Positions 1-9,495 of a DNA stretch of 32,500 bases are shown one piece after another (the stretch's first letter is position 1; each line of letters begins with the position of its first letter). The translations under genes and the position numbers were made by a program. The notes under the pieces are model-generated. The model had not been told where the DNA came from and did no database searches. It was given only the letters and a program-made list of their open reading frames with translations. Source of the DNA: Prorocentrum cordatum (lineage: Eukaryota; Sar; Dinophyceae; Prorocentrales; Prorocentraceae); contig CAUYUJ010019604.1 in the NCBI GenBank assembly GCA_963575745.1, positions 217,276-249,775 of the forward strand, read 5' to 3'.

Positions 1-207
1 AGCAATGTGATTGATGACGGCGGGCTCCGACTTCACCTCCCGCGGGGCCGCTGGGCAACAACACTGTCCACTGCCGTATTTCGCTTTCCTGCACGCAGTG
101 ACCCCAGCGTTATGGCTAACGAAATGGCGTCTCAGTGTGGATTGCCGCTGATATCTGCCTCTGATTGCGGGTTCGCCTCCCGCGCTTTTCCAAGTACACG
201 TGGCCGG
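1..207. other. Complex sequence without recognisable gene
   Basis: I see no convincing coding frame here. The one short plus-strand ORF (7-219) has no recognisable motif and runs into the repeat element that follows. The stretch is not obviously repetitive, so it could be intergenic DNA or an intron cut by the window edge. Confidence 0.4.
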
Positions 208-450
208 GAAGAAATATAACCCTCCAGAAGGGGTACGATCGAAGACGAAAAGGGCGGGTATCCAAGGTTTGGGATGTGCATAGCGAATGACACGCGGGCA
301 GATAGGAGCGAGCAGTCTTAGAATGATTGTTGTTGATGTTGACGTTGATGTTGCTGTTGATGTTGATGTCGATGTTGATGTTGATGTTGATGTTCATGTC
401 GGTGTTGTTGAATATTCAGTTCTGAAGAATAAATGTTGTTGATCCCCCGC
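208..450 (+). repeat. Dispersed element with internal GTT microsatellite, copy 1
   Basis: The left part (208-330) closely resembles 1198-1318: both have a short CCC...GGG hairpin, then CGATCGAAGACGA, AGGGCGGGTAT and a CAGTCTTA box. The middle (about 328-415) is an interrupted GTT/GATGTT tract. The right part (about 403-450) matches 1615-1665, including GAAGAATAA after a run of GTTGTT. Both flanks are shared with the second copy, so the microsatellite lies inside the repeat rather than at a chance junction. No protein is predicted. The minus-strand ORF of Asn/Ile repeats is simply the translated microsatellite. Confidence 0.7.
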
Positions 451-564
451 CCACCCCACCGGTGCATAATTTTGTTTCTCAATCGAAGTGCGCCCCTCGA
501 CGTTCGCACCTTGTTTTTTTGACCGGGAAACTGGGCCCTTGGCCCCCGGGTTACAACAACAACG

Positions 565-789
565 GCTCCCGCCTGAGACTTCGTCACAATTTAGCCAGGA
601 CCCCCGCTCCCGCCCGAGGTTTCCTCGCATTTTATTCAGGAATCGCGCTCTCGCTTAGGGCTTTCTTGCAATTTATTTCGGAATCGCTTTCCCCGCGCTC
701 TGGAGTCGCGCTCTCGCTGGAGAGTTGCATGCAATTTACTGAAGAATAGCGCCCTCGCGTTGGAATTTCCAGCAATTTGCTCAAGCGCC
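565..789 (-). repeat. Diverged 41-bp tandem array, five units
   Basis: Units begin at 565, 606, 647, 710 and 751, each with GCTCCCGC, GCTCTCGC or GCCCTCGC. The period is exactly 41 bases except for a 22-base insertion in the third unit. Each unit carries a T-rich CAATTTA-like box about 22 bases in. Read on the minus strand, the first unit contains the TTGCGAGG...GTCTCAGGCG core found in the arrays at 4130 and 25371. Divergence between units suggests an old array. Confidence 0.75.
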
Positions 790-1033
790 GCGCTGCCCTT
801 CGTGGCCTCGCTTTCGCCGTTTGCGGCCCCCTCACTGTCCTACGTGGCCCAGTTGCTACCCTCAGTGGCCCCATCGTTGCCTTCTGTGGCCCCGCATTAT
901 CTGTCCTTCGTGGCCCCCGCTCGTTCGCGCTCTTCGTGGCCGCATACGCATTCCCTTCGTGTCCCCGTTGTCGCCCTTCGTGGCCTGCTTCGTGTCGTTC
1001 GTGGCCCTGCTGTCATTCGCTCTCGCTTTCGCT

Positions 1034-1065
<32 letters not shown>

Positions 1066-1067
1066 TG
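790..1067 (+). repeat. Degenerate GTGGCC repeat ending in a GTC microsatellite
   Basis: TTCGTGGCC, CAGTGGCCCC and similar boxes recur roughly every 15-25 bases from 796 to about 1010. They are followed by CTTTCGCTC and a (GTC)n run at about 1033-1067. ORFs across this segment stay open because the units avoid stop codons. I see no gene. Confidence 0.6.
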
Positions 1068-1197
1068 GTCGGTCCCCTGTTCGTCCCTCTTGGGGTCGGG
1101 TCGACGGTCCGCGGTCGCCCCCCCGCCGATCAGCGCTGCCGCTGGCCAGGCCGACGGTCCGCGGCCGCCCCACCGCTTGCCGGGACCCCGCCTGCAG

Positions 1198-1665
1198 GCA
1201 ACAAAATAATACCCCCAAAAGGGGTTCGATCGAAGACGAAGAGGGCGGGTATCGAGGGTTTTGGAAATACGCGTTCGTGGACACTCGATCAGATAAAGGC
1301 GAACAGTCTTAAAATTAGTGTGGTCGTTGTTGCTGTTGATGTTGTTGTTGCTGCTGTTGTTGTTGTTGTTGTTGCTGCTGGTGCTGCTGTTGTTGTTGAT
1401 GCTGCTGTTGTTGTTGTTGCTGCTGGTGCTGCTGTTGTTGTTGATGCTGCTGTTGTTGGTGTTGGTGTTGTTGTTGTCGTTGTTGTTATTGTTGCTGTTG
1501 TTGCTGCTGTTGCTGCTGTTGCTGCTGTTGTTGGTGTTGTTGTTGTTCGTGTTGTTGGTGTTGTTGGTGTTGTTGGTGTTGATGTTGCTGTTGTTGTTGT
1601 TGCTGTTGTTGTCGTTGTTGTTGAACATTATTTATTCTAAAGAATAATTATTGTTGGGACCCCTG
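1198..1665 (+). repeat. Dispersed element with internal GTT microsatellite, copy 2
   Basis: This is the second copy of the element at 208-450, with the same left flank (hairpin CCCCAAAAGGGG, then CGATCGAAGACGA and CAGTCTTA) and the same right flank (GAAGAATAA-type box near 1640). Its GTT/GCT tract is about 300 bases (1316-1625) against about 90 in copy 1, so the internal array has expanded or contracted independently of its flanks. The Leu- or Val-rich ORFs across the tract are repeat artefacts. Confidence 0.75.
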
Positions 1666-1713
1666 GTGCGCGGCCCCCTCGCCGCGCCTAGGCCGCAGCC
1701 ACATTTTCATCAT

Positions 1714-1735
1714 TTTCGTGAGGAAGTCTCAGGCA
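1714..1735 (+). repeat. Possible isolated copy of the shared ~22-bp satellite core
   Basis: GTGAGGAAGTCTCAGGC followed by AAAACG resembles the core of the 160-bp satellite and, in the opposite orientation, the 60-bp repeats. About 17 of 22 positions agree with the 25440 copy. It sits in non-tandem sequence, which would make it a solitary relic if the resemblance is homologous. Confidence 0.45.
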
Positions 1736-1774
1736 AAACGTGGGTGTCCGGATCTGGTTGTTTTGTTGTCCCCC

Positions 1775-2440
1775 GTTCTCCCTTGCAAAAAAAAAACTAA
1801 AGTGGACATTTCTTGTTCTAACATAACCAAACTTCAAGAATCCCTTGCAAAAAAAAAGGTAAAGTGGACATTCGCGCGCGCAAGACGAAATCCTTCCAAA
1901 ACCTTAGTGTTCGTAGCGATTTCAACATAAAAACAGCAAAAAACCAATGGTTTTTCAAACAAAAATGTCAAAAATTCACCCCGCGCGCTCTTGCGGATTT
2001 CTTAGGAAACCCAGTACTTTTTCAACATTTCTGTCAAACGGGCTCTTGCGAGCAACTTTTTCACGTGCTTCGAACTTCTGCAACAAAGGTCGCGCGGCTG
2101 CCAGGGCCATCATCCCTGTCAAATAATACCATGTGGAACACATTCGTTTTTTCTTCGCGCGCGCACGCCGAAATCTTCAAAAATCATTGGGTTTCTTAGG
2201 AATTTTAGCACCGCGCAACATAAAATCAGACGAATCGCACCGTGGGTCCTCGATAAACATCTGTACGAATTTTCAAAATTTCTACCCGCGCGCGCTGTCC
2301 GAATCCTAAAAAACTAATGGTTTTTCAACATTTATGTTACATGAGCTCGCGCGAGCTACTTTCGCAAGCTCTTTCAACGGCGTTCGCGCGCCTGCCAGGG
2401 GCCACAATCCCTTGCAAAACATACCATGCGGGACACATGC
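1775..2440 (+). repeat. AT-richer, diverged long repeat region
   Basis: CCCTTGCAAAAAAAA and TAAAGTGGACATT are duplicated at 1780 and 1842 (62-bp offset). AATGGTTTTTCAA recurs at 1946 and 2316. A box starting CTGCCAGGG and continuing through ATACCATG recurs at 2098 and 2392. GCGCGCG runs are interspersed. The copies are diverged and unequally spaced, as in a decayed satellite or duplicated element. No start-to-stop frame with coding character is seen. Confidence 0.55.
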
Positions 2441-2442
2441 GC

Positions 2443-2448
2443 GCGTGT

Positions 2449-2479
<31 letters not shown>

Positions 2480-2480
2480 G
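2443..2480 (+). repeat. (GTC)n microsatellite
   Basis: About ten GTC triplets in near-perfect succession, ending at a CGGCATG junction. It follows the diverged long repeat. Confidence 0.85.
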
Positions 2481-2784
2481 CATGTTACCACAACAAGTCC
2501 GTGTGTCACCACGTCATCGAACAAGTCGTATACTAAGCTAGCGTCCAGAAAATGTTACCACAACAAGTCACTGCACCCATGCGCCAGTGTAGTAGCCACG
2601 GTCGTCCGCAGGCCACGAAGTGAAGTGTCCGAACGTCATAGGGCGGGAAGCTGGGTGTGGGTGGTGGCGAAGAGTCGTTTGGAAATTTGGTAGAGCTTGA
2701 ACCGGCCCCCCCACAAAGTGGGGGTATTGCCCGCCTCCTATGAAAACCCTGGCACTGGTGAGAACGGAGTGTCCCCAGTCTTAA

Positions 2785-4045
2785 ATGATTGTTGTTGTTG
2801 TTGTTGTTCTTTGTTGTTTGCTGTGTGTTGTTTGTTGTGTGTTGTTTGTTGTTTGTTGTTTGATGTCGTCGTCCCACCCGCGACCCACCGGCTACCCACC
2901 CGCGACCCAGCCGCGACCCACCCCTCGACCCGTCCGCGACCCACCCGCGACCCGTCCGCGACCCACCCCGCGACCCACCCGCGGCCCACCCCGCGACCCA
3001 TCCGCGACCCATCCGCGACCCACCCGCGACCCACCCCGCGACCCACACGCGACCCACCCCGCGACCTCCCCGCAAAGGAGGAACACACCACCCGGACCCG
3101 ACAATTGACGTTTATTAAACAGCCTTTGGCGTTGACTAAACAGCCCTGTCCTGTTCGATCCATTCCGTATGTGCGTTTACTAACGGCTTCGCCTGTCGGG
3201 GTGATTCTTATTGGGTGGATTTTCTGCCCCTTACACTCGTGACCCAACAGCGACCCAACCGCGACCCACCCCGCAAATGCGGATAATAGTGAGGGGGCAG
3301 TGGAGACGTCGGCAGTTTGCGAGACTCTGGAGAAGCCCGCCGCAGGCGCCAAAGTTTCCAACGAGCCCGCCGCAGGCGCGGATTTTCTCGTTAAACCAAT
3401 GTGGGTAGGTCGCGGGTGGGTGGCACATGGGTCGCGGAGTCGTCGGCAGTTTGCGAGACTCTGGAGAAACCCGCCGCAGGCGCCAAAGTTTCACACATTA
3501 TACAACGAGCCAGCCGCAGGCGGCGATTTTTTCGTTAAACCACTGGGTAGGTCGCGGGTGGGTCGCAATTGGGTCGCGGGTGGGTCGCGGTTGGGTCGCT
3601 GTTGGGTCGCGGGTGGGTCGCGGGTGTAGAGGGCAGAAAATCCACCCAATAAAAATCACCCCGACAAGCGAAGCCGTTAGTAAACGCACATACGGAATGG
3701 ATCGATCAGGACAGGGCTGTTTAGTCAACGCCAAAGGCTGTTTAGTAAACGTCAATTGTCGGGTCCGGGTGGTTTGTTCCTCCTTTGCGGGGAGGTCGCG
3801 GGGTGGGTCGCGTGTGGGTCGCGGGGTGAGTCGCGGGTGGGTCGCGGGTGGGTCGCGGATGGGTCGCGGGGTGGGTCGCGGGTGGGATGCGGGGTGGGTC
3901 GTGGGTGGGTCGCGGGTGGGTCGCGGGTAGGTCGCGGGGCGGGTCGCGGCTTGGTCGCGGGTGGGACGACGACAACAACAAGCAACAACAACAACAATAA
4001 CACATTCAACACCAACAACAGCAGCAGCAGCAACAACGCATCAAG
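2785..4045. repeat. Large inverted repeat (foldback-like palindrome)
   Basis: The left arm (about 2785-3262) is a GTT tract, then a CGACCCACC minisatellite, then a unique core at 3098-3236. The right arm (about 3545-4045) repeats this in inverted order: core at 3607-3762, GGGTCGCGG minisatellite, CAA tract. The cores, including the stretch ending near the CTGCCC and TACAC boxes, are nearly identical when one is reverse-complemented. Foldback transposons have this organisation of long terminal inverted repeats made of short tandem units. No transposase frame is present, so this would be a non-autonomous copy or a palindromic amplification product. The outer boundaries are approximate and I could not define a target duplication. 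Confidence 0.75.
3305..3545 (+). repeat. Tandem duplication in the spacer of the palindrome
   Basis: CGGCAGTTTGCGAGACTCTG occurs near 3309 and again near 3449. It is followed in both by CCGCCGCAGGCGCCAAAGTTT, a second GCCGCAGGCG box, and TCGTTAAACCA. The offset is about 140 bases. The copies face the same way, so the centre of the palindrome is itself not symmetrical. Confidence 0.75.
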
Positions 4046-4129
4046 CAGAGCTCTCACCGCGAATTTTTCCCCAAACAGCTTGCTGAACGGGGTGCTGTTG
4101 TGATAGAAGCCAACTCCGGCCGAGGGAAG

Positions 4130-4900
4130 TCGGAGCAGAGACATCCTCACAAACATTTGATGGTCCGAGCCGTTTCGCTTGAGACATCCTCACAACTCGC
4201 GTTTCTGAGTTGGCCGGGATTGGCCGTTTCGCCTGAGACATCCTCGAAAAGTTGCGCTCCGGGACGCCGCGCGAGAGGTGGTCCGGGCCGTTTCGCTTGA
4301 TACATCCTCGAAACTCTGAGCCCCGAGGTGCTGTGCGAGAGGTGGTCCGGGCCGTTTCGCCTGAGACATCCTCGAAACTCTGAGCTCTGCGATGCCTTGC
4401 GCGAGGTGGTCCAGCCCGTTTCGCCTGAGACATCTTCGAAACTCTGACCTCGGATGCCGCGCGAGAGGTGGTCCGGCCCGTTTCGCCTGAGACATCCTCG
4501 AATTTCTGATCTCTGAGATGCCTTGCGCGAGGTTGTCCGGCCCGTCTCGCCTGAGACATCCTCGCAATTCTGAGCTCTGAGATGCCGTGCGCAAGGTGGT
4601 CCAGCTCCCAGATGCCGCGCAAGAGGTGGTCCAGCCTGGGGGCCCAGAAGACCACATGATACATATCCTCCCTGGGACCCTGGGAGCCCGCCTGAGACAT
4701 CCTCGAACTTCTGAGCTCTGAGATGCCCTGCGCGAGGTGGTCCGGCCCGTTTCGCACAAGACATTCTCGCAACTCTGAGCTCTGAGATGCCGTGCGCAAG
4801 GTGGTCCGGCCTGTTTTCGCACAAGACATTCTCGCAACTCTGAGCTCCCAGATGCCGCGCAGGAGGTGGTCCAGCCTGGGGGCCCAGAAGACCACATGTT
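4130..4900 (-). repeat. ~60-bp tandem repeats, about eleven units
   Basis: Each unit carries CCTGAGACATCCTCG, then CTCTGAGCTCTGAGATGCC, then GAGGTGGTCCGGCCCGTTTC. Units recur about every 55-66 bases. Part of one unit at about 4630-4680 is joined to the 'CCCAGAAGACCACATG' segment that is duplicated further on. Reverse-complemented, the unit contains the core shared with the 160-bp satellite. Long minus-strand ORFs across the array (up to 296 aa) occur in overlapping frames and reflect the repeat, not a gene. Confidence 0.8.
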
Positions 4901-5990
4901 TCACATCTTCCTTGGGACCCTGGGAGCCCCAGGAGGCCCCAGAGAGCTCCAGGAGGCCGCAGGACGCCCAGGACAGGCCCCAGGGGTCCGCAGGAGATTC
5001 CCAGGACGCTCCCAGGAGGCCCCAGGAGGCCCCCCATCAGAACGTGTCAAGTTTGTACACATCTGGTGTCGATTCGTTGATTTTTCCTGCTCTTGTGGCC
5101 CAAGCGGCCACAGGTTAGATATCCCCCCTGGGAGCCCCAAGAGGCTTCAGGAAACCCCAGGTGGAGTTCAGAAGGCCACAGGAGGCCCAGGAGGAAGCCC
5201 CAGGAGGTCCCCAGGAGGCCCCAGGAGGCACCAGGAGGCCCCCGCAACTCGGAGCTCTGAGACGCCGCGCTCGAGGTGGTCCGGCCCGTTTCGCCTGAGA
5301 CTTCCTCGCAGCACGTTTCGCCCGAGACACCGGCCCGTCTCGCCTGAGACGTCCTTGCAACTCTGAGATCTGAGATGCCGTGCGCAAGTTGGTCCGGCCC
5401 GTTTCGCACAAGACATTCTCACTTCTCCGAGCTCCCAGATGCCGCGCAGGAGGTGGTCCAGCCCTGGGGCCCAGAAGACCACATGTTTCACATCTTCCTT
5501 GGGACCCTGGGAGCCCCAGGAGGCCCCAGAGAGCTCCAGGAGGCCGCAGGACGCCCAGGACAGGCCCCAGGGGTCCGCAGGAGATTCCCAGGAGGCTCCC
5601 AGGAGGCCCCAGGAGGCGTGTCAAGTTTGTACACATCTGGTGTCGATTCGTTGATTTTTCCTGCTCTTGTGCCCCCCCCATTTTGGAGGGCCCCGACGGC
5701 CACATGTTAGATACCCCCCTGGGAGCCCCAAGAGGCTTCAGGAAGCCCCAGGTGGGGTCCAGGAGGCCACAGGAGGCCCAGGAGGAAGCCCCAGGAGGTC
5801 ACCAGGAGGCCCCAGGAGGCCCACGCAACTCGGAGCTCTGAGACGCCGCGCTCGAGGTGGTCCGGCCCGTTTCGCCTGAGACTTCCTCGCAGCACGTTTC
5901 GCCCGAGACATCGTCGCAACTCTGGGGTCCGAGATGCCGCGCGCGAGGTGGTCCAGCCCGTTACGCTGGAGACATCCTCGCAACTCTGGG
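4852..5990 (+). repeat. Segmental direct duplication, offset about 590 bp
   Basis: The block from about 4852 to 5320 recurs at about 5440-5900. Matching landmarks are GCCGCGCAGGAGGTGGTCCA (4854/5441), TTAGATA (5115/5707) and CTTCCTCGCAGCACG (5301/5882), giving offsets of 581-592. Each block holds CCAGGAGGC minisatellite runs around a short non-repetitive segment containing TGTACACATCTGGTGTCG. The copies are nearly identical, indicating a recent duplication. A few 60-bp repeat units close each block. Confidence 0.8.
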
Positions 5991-6004
5991 CTCCGAGATG
6001 CCGT

Positions 6005-6048
6005 TCGGGATGAAGAGGAGGTGGAGGAGGAGGAGGAGGAGGAGGCAT
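6005..6048 (+). repeat. (GGA)n microsatellite
   Basis: A short GAAGAGGAGGTGGAGGAGG run ending at GGCATG. It marks the end of the segmental duplication block. Confidence 0.8.
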
Positions 6049-7442
6049 GTTTTAACATGCCATGCCAGCCCGCACTGGACGGGCACGCAATCGACCTTGG
6101 AAACCGCAGTTGGTCTAAAAACCCTGTTGGGGGATACTGCACTCCGGCTATAATTTATTCAGCCACGCACGCAGGGACAATGAATGACCGTTCGGCCCCC
6201 CCATACTGTGATATACAAATAAAGATAACATTGAGAAGGGTTGAAGAAGAGGTTGAGCAAGGGACCCGGAGACACCTCCACTTCCCTGAGGTCCGTTGCA
6301 ATTTTTTCAAACTGGGCGTTTTCGCTCAATTTCGGGCCCCGGGGCCCTCAAAGATCGATACGGTTCGGAAAATGACGCAGAGATATGGGATCCGGGGCTC
6401 CGGTCGTGATTTTCGCGATGTTGCAATTTTTGTTGCAACATCGGATCTTAGGTATCGTGCCACATCGGCACGGTGGAGCATCGGTGCCTTTTCTGATTTC
6501 CCCCGGCAGAACTGACGACGAGCTGTTTTTGCAAGCTTTCGGCGTTTGGAATCCCTCGCTGGGAGTGGCACGCTGTGAGAAAGTCACGATGGGGGTCGTG
6601 GTTGGAGGATCAAGCTTCGAGGGCGGAGGGTTCTGCATGTTTTTAAAAAAATCTGTTCTGGGCCCTCTAGGAAGCTCCCCCTCGCAACGGCTGGGTCCCA
6701 ACCTCGAAAGTCCGGCCCGAGCGCACCCCAGGAGAAGTCCCGGGATCGAGTCTTCGGGCCGGGATCACATGCATCCGACGCATTGAAACATTCAATGTTG
6801 TGGGCATCTGGGGACCGTTTTCGGGTCTTTGGAAATTGTCATGATTTCCAGGGCCCCCGTACTGAGAGAAACGAGACACCCGATGTCTGGATGGTAATGA
6901 TTGAAGACCGCGGGATCTCTGCGTAAAGGACCTTCACTGATCGATGTGACTCGAGAATTTCCTCAGAGCGACGGGGTCGAGAGTTTTTATGGCGATAGTT
7001 CACTATGTCGAACTGTCCTCGCGACGCCAGATCTCAGAGTACACCGTTCTTGGCCAGATAAATAGTTGGCCCCGGATCGGTGTATATGTATATGCCGTCC
7101 CGGCCACGCTGGGGCGCCAATGCTGGGCTCAGGGTGGGTCTGGCCAGGATCGGTGCGAATGTATAGTTTTTGTTCCTCCTAGGAGCGGCAGCGAGTGGTC
7201 CCAGAAGACAGGAAAAGCTTGCACGCGCATCAAGTTTCGGATGTCCGCGCGGACCTTCTGTGTCGGTGCTGATCGCCCTGCCCTCGAGCTCGCCGAGGGC
7301 GGCGCCGGAGGTGTGGGTGTGGGGGTCCAGCGGCGGCCCCACGAGGTTCGCGCAGACCTCTGAGGGTTGACGCGTCTGCAGCTGCTCTCTCTCTTGGCCA
7401 TGACGTGAAGGGGGGTCCTGAGGGGACGGGGTCCCATAGACT
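6049..7442. other. Complex low-repeat region, no gene recognised
   Basis: Composition is more even here than elsewhere, and no tandem unit is apparent. Short ORFs exist on both strands but none shows a consistent GC3 pattern, a recognisable motif or a plausible splice framework. A piece near 6845-6895 (TTCCAGGGCCCCCGTACTG ... CGATGTCTGGATG) resembles 16152-16205, which makes it a diverged dispersed repeat. The rest could be intron, intergenic DNA or very old repeats. Confidence 0.4.
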
Positions 7443-7619
7443 CGGGTCGGGCGAAAGGGGGGGTTACGAAATTTGCTGCATGCAGCTGGTTTCGGCCTCA
7501 CCGAGGGGCCCATTCCTCGATACATAGCCGCTTCCGGCGCCGGGAGGCGCGGGGAAAATCAGCTACGTGAGCTGATTCTCAAACCCCCCCTTTGCTATCC
7601 CCCCCTTTCGCCCGACCCG
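7443..7619. repeat. Perfect 21-bp inverted repeat with nested hairpin
   Basis: The left arm 7443-7463 (CGGGTCGGGCGAAAGG then Gs) is the exact reverse complement of the right arm 7599-7619. About 135 bases separate them. The spacer contains a second perfect hairpin near 7557-7577, with AATCAGCT and AGCTGATT around ACGTG. The arms could be termini of a short MITE-like insertion, but no target duplication was identified. Confidence 0.65.
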
Positions 7620-7754
7620 ATAGACGTAAGTCGGGCATGCCCCTCTACAGGAGGAACATTCAGAAACAGTCGCACACTAGTACGGGGACGATTTCTCCAC
7701 CAGGCTTGATCATTTCCGGGCATTGCTGAACCATCTGTTACTTCTCGTCCGCAG

Positions 7755-7978
7755 TCCGCTTGTGGGAGGACGTGCCCGACATAAACGTAGACCCTGGGGC
7801 TCCCCATGGACCACTCGCTCGTGCCCTCGGCCGGTCCCTGGCGGCCCCCAAGGGCCCCCCGTCCTCCAGGGGGCCTTCTCCCTCCAGGCCCCCCCGCCTC
7901 CTCGATGATCTGCGCGCTGCTTCCCGGCGCCCCTCCCAGGTCCGACCTCTCCGCCGCCACGACCGAGGCGCCCCCTGA
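7755..7978 (+). CDS. Possible exon of an unrecognised gene
   Basis: A good candidate 3' splice site (a pyrimidine-rich stretch ending TCCGCAG at 7754) precedes a frame reading Leu-Trp-Glu-Asp-Val-Pro-Asp-Ile-Asn-Val-Asp. That frame runs to a TGA at 7976-7978 as a basic, Pro/Arg-rich tail. A second open plus-strand frame (7806-8030) ends in an acidic Ser/Asp/Ala stretch with high GC3, so the correct frame is uncertain. A minus-strand ORF also overlaps. I recognise no domain. This is a speculative call that needs transcript evidence. Confidence 0.2.
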
Positions 7979-8189
7979 GTCGGACGACTCCGACTCTGCC
8001 GCCGCCGCCTTCCCCGAGGGCGTCCGCTGACCGCTGGCGCTCGCTCCCCGCGGGGCCTCCTCGCCGACGGCGCGGGCCCGAGGATCTGGTGCAGAGGCCT
8101 GGCGCAGTGGCGTCGACAGGGGGGGGGCATCTGCATGCAGGCGGACCGAGGTAACTATCTGATCGAGGTCGGTTCGGGGAGGGTACAGT

Positions 8190-8700
8190 CAAGACGCTGA
8201 AATAAGGAACAGTTTGGGTTCGGAAGGGGCTCGATGTTCCTTAGTTTCCTCCAGTGTTGTTCTTCTTGCCCTCCTGGGACACGGAGACGCTTACAGGGCC
8301 AAGGAGGGGCTTCGTTCCTTATTTAGCGTTCCGCTTTCAGCGGCCCGACTGTACCCTGGTTTTCTTCGTGTTTGTTGGATGCTCTTGTGAATCCTGGGGA
8401 GGGTACCCTGGGATGTTCTGTTTGTCTTGACCGACGGAGGGTCTCATGTTCTTGAGGGATGTACGTCTGGCCTAGGTCCGACTGGAGGAGGGGATGCACC
8501 GACACCCAATCGCGTATTGATCGCCAGTGGGGGTCTGATAGCTCCACCCCGCCCAGGAACGTGCGGATTTGCTATCGGGGGCCCATCGCCAATCCATCGG
8601 TGATGTATTAACGATTCCATGTCGATGTTACCCCCTTCTTATGCCAGTCCCCCCCCCATCGTTGCCCCTCACTTGCGGCTAGCTCCGCCGGCCCTGAGAA
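8190..8700. other. Non-repetitive stretch, no gene recognised
   Basis: No tandem unit and no convincing frame is seen. Short ORFs on both strands carry no recognisable motif. Confidence 0.35.
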
Positions 8701-8711
8701 CTCGGCCGCAG

Positions 8712-8867
8712 GATCCGAACCCTAACCCTTCGCCAATCAACGCTTCAAGCAGCTTGATGGGCGGCGGGGTTAGGGCTCGGAGTTCGTCGAACGCGTGGCG
8801 AGATCCGAACCCTACCCCCGCCTCCCATCGCTTCAGGAGAACCGATGATTGGCGGGAGTAGGGTCGC
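8712..8867. repeat. Two tandem imperfect hairpins sharing a GATCCGAACCCTA arm
   Basis: Hairpin A (about 8712-8785) starts GATCCGAACCCTAACCC and returns as GGGGTTAGGGCTCGG. Hairpin B (about 8802-8867) starts GATCCGAACCCTACCCC and returns as GGGAGTAGGGTCGC. The starts are 90 bases apart and the arms of both match each other, so the unit is a duplicated hairpin. CCCTAACCC resembles a telomeric repeat, but only a single short match is present. Confidence 0.6.
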
Positions 8868-9016
8868 CCCCGAGAGAACTGCACAGCCAAGCGTCGGCGA
8901 CGGGGGGTTGTCCGGCAGCTTTCGCCCTCGCTGGGGGGGGGCCCGGGAGACTCCTCCTCATCGCCAGGCGGGGTCCACCTCGAGATCTTGGCCAGAGCGC
9001 GCGTCAGGAGAGGTCC

Positions 9017-9235
9017 TGGGAGGAGGAGGAGGAGGAGGAGGAGGAGGAGGAGAAGGAGGAGGAGGAAGAGGAGGAGGAGGAGGAGGAGGAGGAGGAGGAG
9101 AACGAGGAGGAGAAGGAGGAGGAGGACCAGGAGGGCGAGGAATTGAGGGAGGAGGAGGAGGACGAGGAGGAGGAGGAGGAGGAGGAGGAGGAGGAGGACG
9201 AGGGAGAGGAGGAGGGGGAGGAGGAGGTTCAGGAA
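9017..9235 (+). repeat. (GGA)n purine tract
   Basis: About 220 bases made almost wholly of GGA/GAG triplets with a few interruptions (ACGAGG, GAATTGAGG). It gives Glu-rich and Gly-rich ORFs in parallel frames, the mark of a microsatellite. Homopurine tracts of this length can form triplex DNA. Confidence 0.9.
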
Positions 9236-9495
9236 AAGCGTTCGGAGACCCGTATCCCAGACATCCGACGTCTTGATTTCTCTGAAGCGTCGGTGGTTTT
9301 CCGTTTGCCGTTTTCGGGTTCCAGGACCATCAGATTATCTGTAAGGGTTTCGCCACCTTCCGCCGGCCCCTTTTCGATCATAATAGGATATATCAGAGTC
9401 GCGTCGGTGCGTCTCGGCGCTGCCCTGTCGCATCTGGGAACGTCATGCGGGGGCGGATAGGAATCATCAGCGCATATTGAGACGTTGGCGTTGTC

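Noticed and set aside
770-785. SL-like 3' end (TTTGCTCAAG)
   Set aside because: Only about 9 of the last 12 bases agree, and it is part of the 41-bp array.
4041-5037. 287-296-aa minus-strand ORFs
   Set aside because: Two frames are open together across the ~60-bp repeats, which is expected from repeat composition rather than from a gene.
8717-8726. Telomere
   Set aside because: Only one short CCCTAACCC match is present, inside a hairpin arm, with no array.
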